A DNA stretch of 64,000 nt from Roseibium aggregatum (lineage in GTDB: Bacteria; Pseudomonadota; Alphaproteobacteria; Rhizobiales; Stappiaceae). This document shows positions 45,758-54,465 of this stretch, one piece after another (position 1 is the first letter of the stretch; each line of letters opens with the position of its first letter). The position numbers and the translations under genes were made by a program. The notes under the pieces were generated by a model, which saw nothing but the letters and a program-made list of their open reading frames with translations, did no database searches and had not been told where the DNA came from. The stretch lies in assembly GCF_014692675.1 (NCBI RefSeq), contig NZ_JABFCZ010000030.1, positions 1 to 64,000 on the forward strand. The letters run 5' to 3'.

Positions 45758-47191
45758 TTATCCCGCCAGCTTGAAGCGGGCGGTGGCGGGATCGGCCTGA
45801 TAAAGATCGCGCAAGCCTCCGGCCCGATCCGCCAGGTCGCGCACGGAGTTGCAGATATAATCTGCCGTGGCGTCCGACATCAGGTAGCTGAAATTGAGCC
45901 GGGTCCAACCCGGCTTTTCCATTTCCCGGCCCTCGCGAATGGCGGTCCGCAGCTCTTCAGACTGCGGTTTCTCGATATCCAGAAGCCGGTGGGCGTAAGG
46001 GCCGGCGCAGGCGCAGCCGCCGCGGGCCTGGATGCCGTAGAAATCGCTCAGCATGCGCGTGAACAGCTGCGGATGCACGGATGCGCCGTCGTTGTCAGTG
46101 ACCCGGAGCGAAAAGATCGGCAGGCGGTTGCGCCTGTCTGCGGCAAGGATCCGGATATTCGGATGGTTCTGCCAGGCGGCAAAGGCTGTTTCGGTAAAGT
46201 CCGCGTCCCGGCGCGAGATGAATGCCTGTCCCGCCGCAGCCTTCACCAGAAAGACCAGGGCGGCGCGGATATCGCCGATAACATTGGGCGTGCCGGCCTC
46301 TTCCCGGGCAATCAGGGAATTCGAATAATCGTGGCCCCAGGGCGAGACGAAGGACACCGTACCGCCACCCGGCCAGGTCGGGGTTTTGGTCCTGACCGCG
46401 TCATTGCGGATAATCAGCACGCCGGATGCGCCCGGGCCGCCCGGAAACTTGTGCGGCGACAGGACGACCGCATCCTTTTCCAGGCCCGGTGCGGGGGCCG
46501 TGTCGACCGGGAGATAGGGACCGCCGCCGGCGTAGTCCCAGACGGCGAGCGCACCATGGCGCTTTAGCAAAGCAGTCACCGCATCGACATCGGTCACGAT
46601 GCCGGTAACGTTGGAGGCTGCGGAAAAGGCGCCGATGACAAGCGACCGGTCCTGAAGGTTGGAAAGGACGAACTCGAGAATATCGAGATCGGGACCGCCG
46701 TCCGTTGCTTCCGGGATCGGAATGACATCCGCACCGCTTTCCCGCCAGGGCAGGATGTTGGAATGGTGCTCATAGGGACCGATCAGGACCACCGGCTTGG
46801 TCCGGGCGCCGGCCATGGCAGGCAGGCCGAACAGGCTGACGAGCCGGTTGAGGCCCGCGGTCGCGCCCGAACCGGTGAAGATGACCGAATAGTCGGATCC
46901 GGCATTGGTAGCCTCGGCGATCGCCTGCCGGGCCTCGGCCCTCAGCCGGGTCATGTAGGCGCCGCAGTAGGAGGCTTCCGTATGGCTGTTGGCGTAAAAG
47001 GGCAGAACCTCACCGGCGATGAAGTCCTCCACCTGGCGCAGTGCCCTGCCGGAGGCGGTGTAATCGGCATAAACCAGCCGGGTTTCGCCGAAAGGTCCCG
47101 GCAGAATGACGTTTTCCCCGATCAGCCCGTCCCGGAGTTCCGCGACCGCGGTCAGGGGATTTAAGGAATCCCAGAAGTTTGAGAGTGTCAT
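45758..47191 (-). CDS. Class-V aminotransferase fold PLP enzyme (cysteine-desulfurase-like)
   Basis: The 477-residue PLP enzyme has the class V fold: YADYTASGRALRQVEDFI near residue 45, a GPYEHHSNILPWRE substrate segment, VWDYAGGGPY near 225 and the PLP lysine in LSPHKFPGGPGASG near 255. Late in the protein RGGCACAGPYAHRLL aligns with the region that carries the persulfide cysteine in SufS-type desulfurases. It is longer than SufS (about 410). ATG at 47191 is preferred to a TTG at 47206. The divergent Lrp-type gene suggests control by an amino acid. Sulfur transfer is possible but unproven. Confidence 0.82.
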   Translation of the reverse strand: MTLSNFWDSLNPLTAVAELRDGLIGENVILPGPFGETRLVYADYTASGRALRQVEDFIAGEVLPFYANSHTEASYCGAYMTRLRAEARQAIAEATNAGSDYSVIFTGSGATAGLNRLVSLFGLPAMAGARTKPVVLIGPYEHHSNILPWRESGADVIPIPEATDGGPDLDILEFVLSNLQDRSLVIGAFSAASNVTGIVTDVDAVTALLKRHGALAVWDYAGGGPYLPVDTAPAPGLEKDAVVLSPHKFPGGPGASGVLIIRNDAVRTKTPTWPGGGTVSFVSPWGHDYSNSLIAREEAGTPNVIGDIRAALVFLVKAAAGQAFISRRDADFTETAFAAWQNHPNIRILAADRRNRLPIFSLRVTDNDGASVHPQLFTRMLSDFYGIQARGGCACAGPYAHRLLDIEKPQSEELRTAIREGREMEKPGWTRLNFSYLMSDATADYICNSVRDLADRAGGLRDLYQADPATARFKLAG

Positions 47192-47314
47192 CACTATCCC
47201 GTCCAATGATCATGATCGACAGGGATAAATTTTGAGACATTTCGGATCGAATGAATTACTTATTTAACGACCAAACCGGCAAAATAAGCCAAATTTTATC
47301 GATGAATTAGCCTA

Positions 47315-47785
47315 ATGATCGATCAATTCAACAAACAGATCCTGAAGGCGCTTCAGGAAGACGCATCGCTGACCCAGAAGGAACTGGCGGAACGGGTCAA
47401 CCTGTCGCCCAACGCCTGCTGGAACCGGGTTCAGGCCCTGCGCAAGAAAGGCATTCTCACCGGCCAGACGGCCCGGCTCGACCGGACCAAGCTGGACCTG
47501 GGGCTTGTGGTGTTCGTCATGGTGCGCACCCGGCACCATTCCGCCGAATGGCTGGAAAAATTCCGCAGGCACGTTTCGTCGATCCCGGAGGTCATCGACT
47601 TCTTCCGCATCGGCGGCGACTACGATTATCTGCTCAAGGTCGTCTCGAAGGACATGGCCGCCTATGATGGGGTCTACCAGCGGCTGATTGCGGGCGTGGA
47701 ACTGGATTCGGTCACGTCCTATTTCGCGATGGAAGCAATCGAGGAGCAGCGCCCCCTGCCGGTCAAGGAAATGACCGGCCTGTAA
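47315..47785 (+). CDS. Lrp/AsnC-family regulator
   Basis: The 156-residue protein has an N-terminal helix-turn-helix (QILKALQEDASLTQKELAERVNLSPNACWNRVQALRKKG) and a RAM domain with FRIGGDYDYLLKVVSKD near residue 100. Divergent orientation (123-base, AT-rich gap) points to control of the class-V aminotransferase-like gene. The gap contains alternating A/T runs of the sort Lrp proteins bind. It is a different subtype from the Lrp gene at 43975. Confidence 0.9.
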   Translation: MIDQFNKQILKALQEDASLTQKELAERVNLSPNACWNRVQALRKKGILTGQTARLDRTKLDLGLVVFVMVRTRHHSAEWLEKFRRHVSSIPEVIDFFRIGGDYDYLLKVVSKDMAAYDGVYQRLIAGVELDSVTSYFAMEAIEEQRPLPVKEMTGL

Positions 47786-47794
47786 GCGCCGATA

Positions 47795-48523
47795 TCAGGC
47801 CAGCGCCTCCTCGATCTCCGCGACGACCGCTTCCGCCGCGGCCCTCGGATCGTCGGCCTTGGAAATCGGGCGGCCGACGACGAGATAGTCGCTGCCCGCG
47901 CGTATGGCGTCGCCGGGGGTCATGATGCGCTTCTGGTCTCCTGCCGCGCTGCCGGCCGGGCGGATGCCCGGGGTCACCATGACCAGTTCGTCGCCCAGAA
48001 CAGGACGCATGGCGGCAGCTTCCTGGGGTGAGCAGACGATACCGCCCATGCCGGCGGTGCGCGCATCGGCGGCGCGCTTTGCGACCAGTTCCGCCACCCG
48101 GCCCCGGTACCCCGCCTCATGCAGGTCGTCGTCGTCCATGGAGGTGAGCACCGTCACGCCGAGCAGGCAGAGATCCGTCACGCCGTCTTCCCGGATCGCC
48201 CTGACTGCCGCGCGCATGGTCTTCGGATAGGCGTGCAGCGTCATGAAGCGCATCCCCATCTTGGCGACATTGCGGACCGCGCTGAAGATGGTGTTGTCGA
48301 TATCGTGCAGTTTGACGTCGAGGAAAATCTTGTGACCTTCCGACGCCAGTTGCCGCGCCAGTTCCAGTCCGCCGGCGAATTGCAGCTCCATGCCGATCTT
48401 GTAGATCCCGACCGCGCCGGCGGTCTTTTCGACCAGAACCCTGGCCTCATCCACCGTCGGCACATCGAGCGGCAGCATCAGGCGCTCGCGGGCGGTTTCG
48501 GGCTTGAACGGGCTCACGGTCAT
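47795..48523 (-). CDS. pyrF: Orotidine 5'-phosphate decarboxylase
   Basis: The 242-residue TIM-barrel enzyme makes UMP from OMP in pyrimidine synthesis. The catalytic DxKxxD motif is FLDVKLHDIDNT near residue 68, and the phosphate-binding end is VTPGIRPAG near 180 and YLVVGRPISKADDP near 215. The ATG at 48523 follows GAGGATCCGCCC; the frame extends upstream to 48577. It is divergent from hisB. Confidence 0.95.
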   Translation of the reverse strand: MTVSPFKPETARERLMLPLDVPTVDEARVLVEKTAGAVGIYKIGMELQFAGGLELARQLASEGHKIFLDVKLHDIDNTIFSAVRNVAKMGMRFMTLHAYPKTMRAAVRAIREDGVTDLCLLGVTVLTSMDDDDLHEAGYRGRVAELVAKRAADARTAGMGGIVCSPQEAAAMRPVLGDELVMVTPGIRPAGSAAGDQKRIMTPGDAIRAGSDYLVVGRPISKADDPRAAAEAVVAEIEEALA

Positions 48524-48759
48524 GGGCGGATCCTCGAATCGGTGGCAAAGCGGGCGGCGGCACGCAGTGCTTAACACCGCAACCGTCGATGGGCCAGATG
48601 AAACGCGATTGCGGGTCCGTTTGCATTTGCATCGATCCTCCTGGGTAACGCCCTTGTCCGGATAAGTGTTTCCTTGGGCCGGTGGGCCTGCTAAAACGGC
48701 GCCGGTTTGCCGGAACGGCGACCGGCCCGAAGGAAAGGGCCCGTACGAAAGGGAAGCAG

Positions 48760-49353
48760 ATGCGCACAGCGAAAATCTCGCGCAACACCAAGGAAACCCG
48801 CATTTCCGTCGACATCAATCTCGATGGCACGGGCGCCTATGACGTGGCGACCGGCGTCGGATTCTTCGACCATATGCTGGAGCAGCTTGCGCGCCATTCG
48901 CTGATCGACATCACCATCCACGCCGAGGGCGACACCCACATCGACTTCCACCACACGGTGGAGGATACCGGTATCGCGCTGGGTCAGGCGACTTCCGAAG
49001 CGCTCGGCGACATGGCCGGCATCACCCGTTACGCGGACACCCACCTTGCCATGGACGAGGCGCTGACGCGCTGCGCGCTCGACGTTTCCGGGCGGCCGTT
49101 CCTGGTCTGGGACGTGACCTTCGACCGGAACAAGGTCGGCGACTTCGACACGGAACTCTTCGAGGAGTTTTTCCGCGCCTTCACCATGAACGCGGGGATC
49201 ACGCTGCATATCGCCAATCTTTACGGCTCCAACTGCCACCACATCGCCGAGACCTGCTTCAAGGCGGTCGCCCGCACCCTGCGCAAGGCCGTGGAGATCG
49301 ATCCGCGCCAGGCCGACCGGGTGCCGACCACCAAGGGCCAGCTTGGCGGCTAA
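48760..49353 (+). CDS. hisB: Imidazoleglycerol-phosphate dehydratase
   Basis: The 197-residue monofunctional enzyme catalyses the sixth histidine-pathway step. Manganese-binding histidine clusters are visible: [14 protein letters not shown] near residue 40, [11 protein letters not shown] near 70 and [12 protein letters not shown] near 165. There is no fused phosphatase domain, as usual outside enterobacteria. The ATG at 48760 has AAGGGAAGCAG upstream. It opens the hisB-DUF2628-hisH-DUF1330-hisA-hisF-hisE run. Confidence 0.96.
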   Translation: MRTAKISRNTKETRISVDINLDGTGAYDVATGVGFFDHMLEQLARHSLIDITIHAEGDTHIDFHHTVEDTGIALGQATSEALGDMAGITRYADTHLAMDEALTRCALDVSGRPFLVWDVTFDRNKVGDFDTELFEEFFRAFTMNAGITLHIANLYGSNCHHIAETCFKAVARTLRKAVEIDPRQADRVPTTKGQLGG

Positions 49354-49368
49354 CGGACGGACCGGCTG

Positions 49369-49863
49369 ATGAGCACTTACATGGTGATGGCGCCGCCGGA
49401 TGTGAAAGATCCCGCGGCCAGCCCGGAAACGGCGGACCGGCTTGTCTTCATCGCCGACCGCTTTTCCTGGTTCGCCTTCGGCTTTTCCGCGATCTACCTG
49501 CTGTGGCACAGGATGTGGCTGGTTCTGCTCGGCTATCTGGTCGTCGCAACCGCCCTGGAACTGTCGGCGGCGATGATCGGGGATGCCGCGCCCGCGGTCG
49601 CCACTTTGGCAATCTCGCTGCTGTTTGCCTTCGAGGCCAACGGGTTGCGCCGCTGGACGCTTGAGCGCAAGGGCTGGCGGATGATTTCTGTCGCCTGCGG
49701 CGCCGATGTCGAGGAGGCCGAACTGCGGTTCTTCCGCGGTCTGGAACAGGGGACGGCGAAAGCCCCGGCAACGCCGCCGCACCCGACCGCGGCCCCGATC
49801 ATTCCCCGGATCGGAACCGAACATGTCGTCGGCCTGACACTCGGCCAGGAGACCCGAAGATGA
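49369..49863 (+). CDS. DUF2628 membrane protein in the his operon
   Basis: The 164-residue protein has two or three hydrophobic segments (about residues 35-90) followed by a soluble proline-rich tail. It matches DUF2628, which in Rhizobiales sits between hisB and hisH. It begins 15 bases after hisB and overlaps hisH as ATGA. No link to histidine synthesis is known. Confidence 0.85.
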   Translation: MSTYMVMAPPDVKDPAASPETADRLVFIADRFSWFAFGFSAIYLLWHRMWLVLLGYLVVATALELSAAMIGDAAPAVATLAISLLFAFEANGLRRWTLERKGWRMISVACGADVEEAELRFFRGLEQGTAKAPATPPHPTAAPIIPRIGTEHVVGLTLGQETRR

Positions 49864-50528
49864 GCATTGCCATTATCGATTACGGCTCGGGGAACCTGCG
49901 TTCCGCGGCCAAGGCATTCGAGCGCGCTGCCCGCGATCATGCCCTCAATCCGGATGTCGTGGTCACGGCCGACCCGGACCACGTCCTCAAGGCGGACCGG
50001 GTGGTGCTGCCGGGCGTCGGCGCCTTTGCCGACTGCAAGCGCGGCCTTGCGGCAGTAGACGGCATGATCGACGCGCTGGAGGAGGCCGTCAGGGTTCAGG
50101 GCAAGCCGTTTTTAGGGATTTGCGTCGGCATGCAGCTGATGGCGGCCCGCGGGCTGGAATTCGAGACCGTGGACGGGCTCGGCTGGATTGCGGGCGATGT
50201 CGTCGAGATGACGCCATCCGACCCGTCGCTGAAGATCCCGCACATGGGCTGGAACACAATCAATGTGAGTTCTGGCAACGTACGCCCCGGCGGCCATCCG
50301 GTCCTGAAGGACATCGACACCGGACCGGACGGGTTGCACGCCTATTTCGTCCATTCCTATCACTTCGCCTGCGCCCGCGACGAAGACCGCCTGGCCACAT
50401 TCGACTACGGCGGCACGTTCACGGCGATGGTGGCAAAGGACAACATGGTCGGCACCCAGTTCCACCCGGAAAAGAGCCAGCGGCTCGGGCTGGCGCTGAT
50501 CGCCAATTTCCTGGACTGGACGCCTTGA
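49860..50528 (+). CDS. hisH: Imidazole glycerol phosphate synthase glutaminase subunit
   Basis: The 222-residue class I glutamine amidotransferase releases ammonia for HisF. The nucleophile cysteine is in GICVGMQLM near residue 85, and the His/Glu pair is in QFHPEKSQ near 201. [11 protein letters not shown] matches HisH. It overlaps the upstream DUF2628 gene by four bases. Confidence 0.96.
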   Translation: MSIAIIDYGSGNLRSAAKAFERAARDHALNPDVVVTADPDHVLKADRVVLPGVGAFADCKRGLAAVDGMIDALEEAVRVQGKPFLGICVGMQLMAARGLEFETVDGLGWIAGDVVEMTPSDPSLKIPHMGWNTINVSSGNVRPGGHPVLKDIDTGPDGLHAYFVHSYHFACARDEDRLATFDYGGTFTAMVAKDNMVGTQFHPEKSQRLGLALIANFLDWTP

Positions 50529-50540
50529 GGGGAGGACATC

Positions 50541-50828
50541 ATGGCAAAGGGCTACTGGATTTCCTATGTGACCATCCATAATCCGGAGGAATATCCGGAC
50601 TATGTCGCCGCGGCCAAGCCGGCCTTCGAGAAATACGGCGCCCGCTTTCTGGTGCGCGGCGGCGACTTTTCCGAAATCGAAGGCACCGTCGGCAATCGCC
50701 ACGTGGTCATCGAATTCGACAGCAAACAGCAGGCGCTCGACTGCTACAACTCGCCGGAATACCAGGTCGCCGCGAAAATTCGCCAGTCCTGCGCCGACGG
50801 CAACCTGGTGATTGTCGAAGGCGCCTGA
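50541..50828 (+). CDS. DUF1330 family protein
   Basis: The 95-residue protein is a DUF1330 member with a ferredoxin-like dimeric alpha/beta-barrel fold ([21 protein letters not shown] at the start and [20 protein letters not shown] near residue 57). No function is established. It lies between hisH and hisA, common in this order, and has GAGGGGAGGAC before its ATG. Confidence 0.88.
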   Translation: MAKGYWISYVTIHNPEEYPDYVAAAKPAFEKYGARFLVRGGDFSEIEGTVGNRHVVIEFDSKQQALDCYNSPEYQVAAKIRQSCADGNLVIVEGA

Positions 50829-50893
50829 CAAGCCCCGGCAACACGGATCATGGCGGCGCCGACCTGACCGGCGCCGAAGGAACGCAAGAACGA

Positions 50894-51640
50894 ATGACTA
50901 TTCTTTTCCCGGCCATCGACCTGAAAGACGGTCAGTGCGTGCGCCTGAAGCTGGGCGACATGGAGCAGGCGACCGTCTTCAACGACGACCCCGGCGCCCA
51001 GGCAAAGGCCTTCGAGGACCAGGGCTTTGAGTGGCTGCATGTGGTCGACCTGAACGGCGCCTTTGCCGGCGAGAGCCGCAACGGCGACGCGGTCGACGCG
51101 ATCCTGAAGGCGACGACAAACCCCGTCCAGCTCGGCGGCGGCATCCGGACGCTGGCGCACATCGAAGCCTGGCTTTCAAAAGGCATCACCCGGGTCATTC
51201 TGGGCACCGTCGCCGTGCGCGATCCGGAGCTGGTAAAAGAAGCCTGCCGCAGGTTCCCGGGCAAGATTGCCGTCGGCATCGACGCCAAGGGCGGTTACGT
51301 GGCCGTTGAGGGCTGGGCGGAAACCTCGGAACTGACGGCGGTCGACCTTGCCAAACGGTTCGAGGACGCCGGTGTCGCGGCGATCATCTACACCGATATC
51401 GACCGGGACGGCGTGCTCAAGGGCCTGAACATTCCCTCGACACTGGAGCTCGCCCATGCGGTCTCCATTCCGGTGATCGCTTCCGGAGGCCTGGCCTCGA
51501 TCGAGGACGTCAAACGGCTGCTTCAACCCGACTGCGCCATTCTGGAAGGCGCCATTTCCGGCCGGGCGCTCTATGACGGGCGTCTCGATCCGAAAGAGGC
51601 GATGGACCTGATCCGTGCTGCCCGCAAGGAGGCATCATGA
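50894..51640 (+). CDS. hisA: Phosphoribosylformimino-AICAR isomerase
   Basis: The 248-residue half-barrel repeat enzyme isomerises ProFAR in the fourth histidine step. [15 protein letters not shown] at the start carries the catalytic aspartate, and [14 protein letters not shown] near residue 165 carries the second. [13 protein letters not shown] binds phosphate. It overlaps hisF by four bases. Confidence 0.96.
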   Translation: MTILFPAIDLKDGQCVRLKLGDMEQATVFNDDPGAQAKAFEDQGFEWLHVVDLNGAFAGESRNGDAVDAILKATTNPVQLGGGIRTLAHIEAWLSKGITRVILGTVAVRDPELVKEACRRFPGKIAVGIDAKGGYVAVEGWAETSELTAVDLAKRFEDAGVAAIIYTDIDRDGVLKGLNIPSTLELAHAVSIPVIASGGLASIEDVKRLLQPDCAILEGAISGRALYDGRLDPKEAMDLIRAARKEAS

Positions 51641-52416
51641 CCCTCAAAGCCCGCGTAATTCCCTGTCTCGACGTCAAGGACGGCCGTGTCGTCAAGGGCG
51701 TCAACTTTGTCGACCTGATCGATGCCGGCGATCCGGTGGAAGCGGCCAAGGCCTATGATGCGGCCGGGGCCGACGAACTCTGCTTCCTCGACATCACCGC
51801 CAGCCACGAGGGCCGGGACACGATCTACGACGTGGTGCGGCGCACGGCGGAGGCCTGCTTCATGCCGGTGACCGTCGGCGGCGGCGTGCGCACGGTGGAA
51901 GACATCCGCAAGCTGCTGATTGCCGGCGCCGACAAGGTGTCGATCAACACGGCGGCGGTAAAGAACCCGGATTTCGTGCGCGAGGCGGCGGAAAAGTTCG
52001 GCTCCCAGTGCATCGTCGTCTCCATCGACGCCAAGCAGGTGAACGCGGAAGGCGAGCCGGAAAGGTTCGAGATCTTCACCCATGGCGGGCGGACGCCGAC
52101 CGGGATCGACGCCATCGAATTCGCCAAAAAGGTGGTGCAGCTGGGCGCCGGCGAATTGCTGGTCACCTCCATGGACCGGGACGGCACGAAATCGGGGTAT
52201 AATATCGCCCTGACCCGGGCGATTGCCGATGCGGTGCCGGTGCCGGTGATCGCGTCGGGCGGCGTCGGCACCCTGGATCATATGGTGGAAGGTATTCGGG
52301 ACGGACATGCGACCGCCGTCCTGGCCGCCTCTATCTTCCATTTTGGGGAGTACACAATTCATGAAACAAAGGCGTATATGAATGACGCCGGTATCCCCAT
52401 GCGGCTCGATGCGTGA
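51637..52416 (+). CDS. hisF: Imidazole glycerol phosphate synthase cyclase subunit
   Basis: The 259-residue TIM barrel joins ammonia from HisH to [23 protein letters not shown] near residue 8 and [17 protein letters not shown] near 175 hold the catalytic aspartates. The ATGA overlap with hisA indicates coupling. Confidence 0.97.
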   Translation: MTLKARVIPCLDVKDGRVVKGVNFVDLIDAGDPVEAAKAYDAAGADELCFLDITASHEGRDTIYDVVRRTAEACFMPVTVGGGVRTVEDIRKLLIAGADKVSINTAAVKNPDFVREAAEKFGSQCIVVSIDAKQVNAEGEPERFEIFTHGGRTPTGIDAIEFAKKVVQLGAGELLVTSMDRDGTKSGYNIALTRAIADAVPVPVIASGGVGTLDHMVEGIRDGHATAVLAASIFHFGEYTIHETKAYMNDAGIPMRLDA

Positions 52417-52451
52417 CCGGTCTGCTTTCAAATTCGGAAAAGACTAGACGA

Positions 52452-52775
52452 ATGACGAATTTCACTCTGGCCGATCTCGACGCAATTATTGCTGCACGTG
52501 CGAACAGCGACGATGAAAAGTCCTATACGCGCAAACTTGTCGGCAAGGGCGTCGCCAAATGCGCCCAGAAACTCGGGGAAGAAGCGGTCGAAGCGGCGAT
52601 TGCCGCTGTTCGGGAAGACAAGGGCGAACTGACGGCAGAAGCCGCGGACGTCCTCTATCACCTGCTGGTCGTCCTCAAGGTCGCCGATGTGCCCCTTGAA
52701 GACGTGATGGCGGAACTGGCAAGCCGGACCGGGCAGACCGGTCTTGAAGAAAAAGCGTCAAGGCCTCAAGACTAA
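52452..52775 (+). CDS. hisE: Phosphoribosyl-ATP pyrophosphohydrolase
   Basis: The 107-residue all-helical enzyme catalyses the second histidine step. [13 protein letters not shown] and [17 protein letters not shown] hold the metal-binding acidic residues of the MazG-like HisE fold. ATG at 52452 is preferred to a GTG at 52413 inside hisF. HisI is not in the window. Confidence 0.95.
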   Translation: MTNFTLADLDAIIAARANSDDEKSYTRKLVGKGVAKCAQKLGEEAVEAAIAAVREDKGELTAEAADVLYHLLVVLKVADVPLEDVMAELASRTGQTGLEEKASRPQD

Positions 52776-52819
52776 TAGTGAGGCTGGCGGATCTCGGGCA
52801 GCACGGACTGCAACTGCAC

Positions 52820-53785
52820 ATGGATCAGAAAGTGGCTGCGAATGGAGACATGGACCTGTCTCCCTATCGGGTCTTCACCGAGAAGGAATGGGCACGGCTC
52901 AGAGCCGACACGCCCATGACGCTGACGGCTGCCGAAGTGGCCGAGCTTCAGGGCCTGAACGACCCCATGTCCATGGAGCAGGTGGAGAAGATCTACCTGC
53001 CGCTGTCGCGCCTCCTGGCCTATTACGCCGAGGCGACCGTCAGCCTGCACCAGGCGACCCAGAACTTTCTGGGCCTGTGGGACCACAAGACGCCGTTCAT
53101 CATCGGTGTCGCCGGGTCTGTTTCTGTTGGAAAATCAACTACTTCTCGTGTACTACGCGCGCTTCTCGGCCGCTGGCCGGCGAGCCCGAAAGTCGACCTG
53201 ATCACAACGGACGGCTTTCTCTATCCGAACGCGGTGCTCGAAGCCGAAGGCATCATGCACAAGAAGGGCTTTCCGGAGAGCTTCGACCGGCCGCGTCTTC
53301 TGAAATTCCTGTCCGACATCAAGGCCGGCAAGCGCCACGTGCGGGCCCCGGTCTATTCTCACTTCTACTATGACGTCATGCCGGGCCACACGGTCACGGT
53401 CGACAATCCGGACATCCTGATCGTGGAAGGCCTGAATGTGCTGCAGACCCGCGAGCTGCCCAAGGACGGGCGCGCGGTTCCGTTCGTGTCGGACTTCTTC
53501 GACTTTTCCGTCTATATCGATGCGGACGAAGAGCTTCTGGTGAACTGGTACGTGGAACGCTTCATGCGGCTGAGGGAAACCGCCTTCCGCGATCCCAGCT
53601 CCTATTTCCATAAATATTCCCGGATCTCGGACGAGGAAGCGCTGCAGACGGCCCACCAGATCTGGAACGACATCAACCTGGTGAACCTGCGCGAAAACAT
53701 CCTGCCGACCCGCCCGCGCGCCGACCTGATCCTGACCAAGGATGCCAGCCACCGGATCGCGAAGGTCGCCCTGCGCAAGATCTGA
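52820..53785 (+). CDS. coaA: Type I pantothenate kinase
   Basis: The 321-residue kinase phosphorylates pantothenate, the first step of CoA synthesis. Walker A is [12 protein letters not shown] near residue 96. [24 protein letters not shown] and [11 protein letters not shown] are type I CoaA motifs. The start is uncertain: GTG at 52778, ATG at 52820 and ATG at 52850 all lack a strong ribosome binding site. It follows hisE by a short gap, a conserved neighbourhood in Rhizobiales. Confidence 0.95.
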   Translation: MDQKVAANGDMDLSPYRVFTEKEWARLRADTPMTLTAAEVAELQGLNDPMSMEQVEKIYLPLSRLLAYYAEATVSLHQATQNFLGLWDHKTPFIIGVAGSVSVGKSTTSRVLRALLGRWPASPKVDLITTDGFLYPNAVLEAEGIMHKKGFPESFDRPRLLKFLSDIKAGKRHVRAPVYSHFYYDVMPGHTVTVDNPDILIVEGLNVLQTRELPKDGRAVPFVSDFFDFSVYIDADEELLVNWYVERFMRLRETAFRDPSSYFHKYSRISDEEALQTAHQIWNDINLVNLRENILPTRPRADLILTKDASHRIAKVALRKI

Positions 53786-53890
53786 GAACCTCTCATAAAA
53801 CGGAAGAACCCTGCTTGCCGAATTTAGGAAGTTGGGTGTGAATCGGCACAAAACCAAGCGTACGGTTACCGATATCGCCGCCTGAGAATC

Positions 53891-54355
53891 TCAAGGCGCC
53901 TTGAGATTTCGCACCAAAAATCGTTCGGCCCGTCGCCAGCTCTCATCGTTATCGCCCCGGAAATTGAGTTCCCGCTTCTGCGTAACGGCCCTTTGCGGCA
54001 CGTCGACGATCTGGACATACATCCGCATGATCAGCGTCGAGGTTTTCACGATCGAAACGAAAAGCGCCTTGTCGGCGCCGGCTGCCGCTGCAGCATCAAG
54101 CAGACATTGCGGATCTTCCACAGGGCAGACAGTGGCCACATCCCGGGCCGGGATCATCACGACCTTGCTGTATCGATCTGCCAGATCGTGTTCCAGGGCC
54201 TTTTTGATCGCAACAATTCGAGTGTTATGCGCGATGCTCTGATCCGCGACTTCCCCGGATGTATCGAGCATCTTGACGGGCATGACCCCAAGGGTCGTCG
54301 CATGTGCGGGAAAGACAAAAACGAGAGCCGCCAATGTCAGCAAAATAATGCGCAA
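53891..54355 (-). CDS. Secreted DUF2380-like protein
   Basis: The 154-residue protein has an N-terminal signal peptide (MRIILLTLAALVFVFPAHA). The mature part resembles DUF2380: TLGVMPVKMLDTSGE near residue 20, a central VCPVEDPQCLLDAAAAAGADKALFVSIVK and a late SWRRAERFLVRNL. The predicted place is the periplasm; function is unknown. It lies 110 bases downstream of the VHL-like protein gene on the same strand, so the two may be related in expression. Confidence 0.72.
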   Translation of the reverse strand: MRIILLTLAALVFVFPAHATTLGVMPVKMLDTSGEVADQSIAHNTRIVAIKKALEHDLADRYSKVVMIPARDVATVCPVEDPQCLLDAAAAAGADKALFVSIVKTSTLIMRMYVQIVDVPQRAVTQKRELNFRGDNDESWRRAERFLVRNLKAP

Positions 54356-54465
54356 CGACAGATCCTCCTGTCTATCGTTACACTTTAGCGCATCTCGCGC
54401 AGCTGCACAATCAGCCGTCTCAACCTAAAGTTTAGTCAGGATGTGGCGCGGATATTGCGGAAGCC

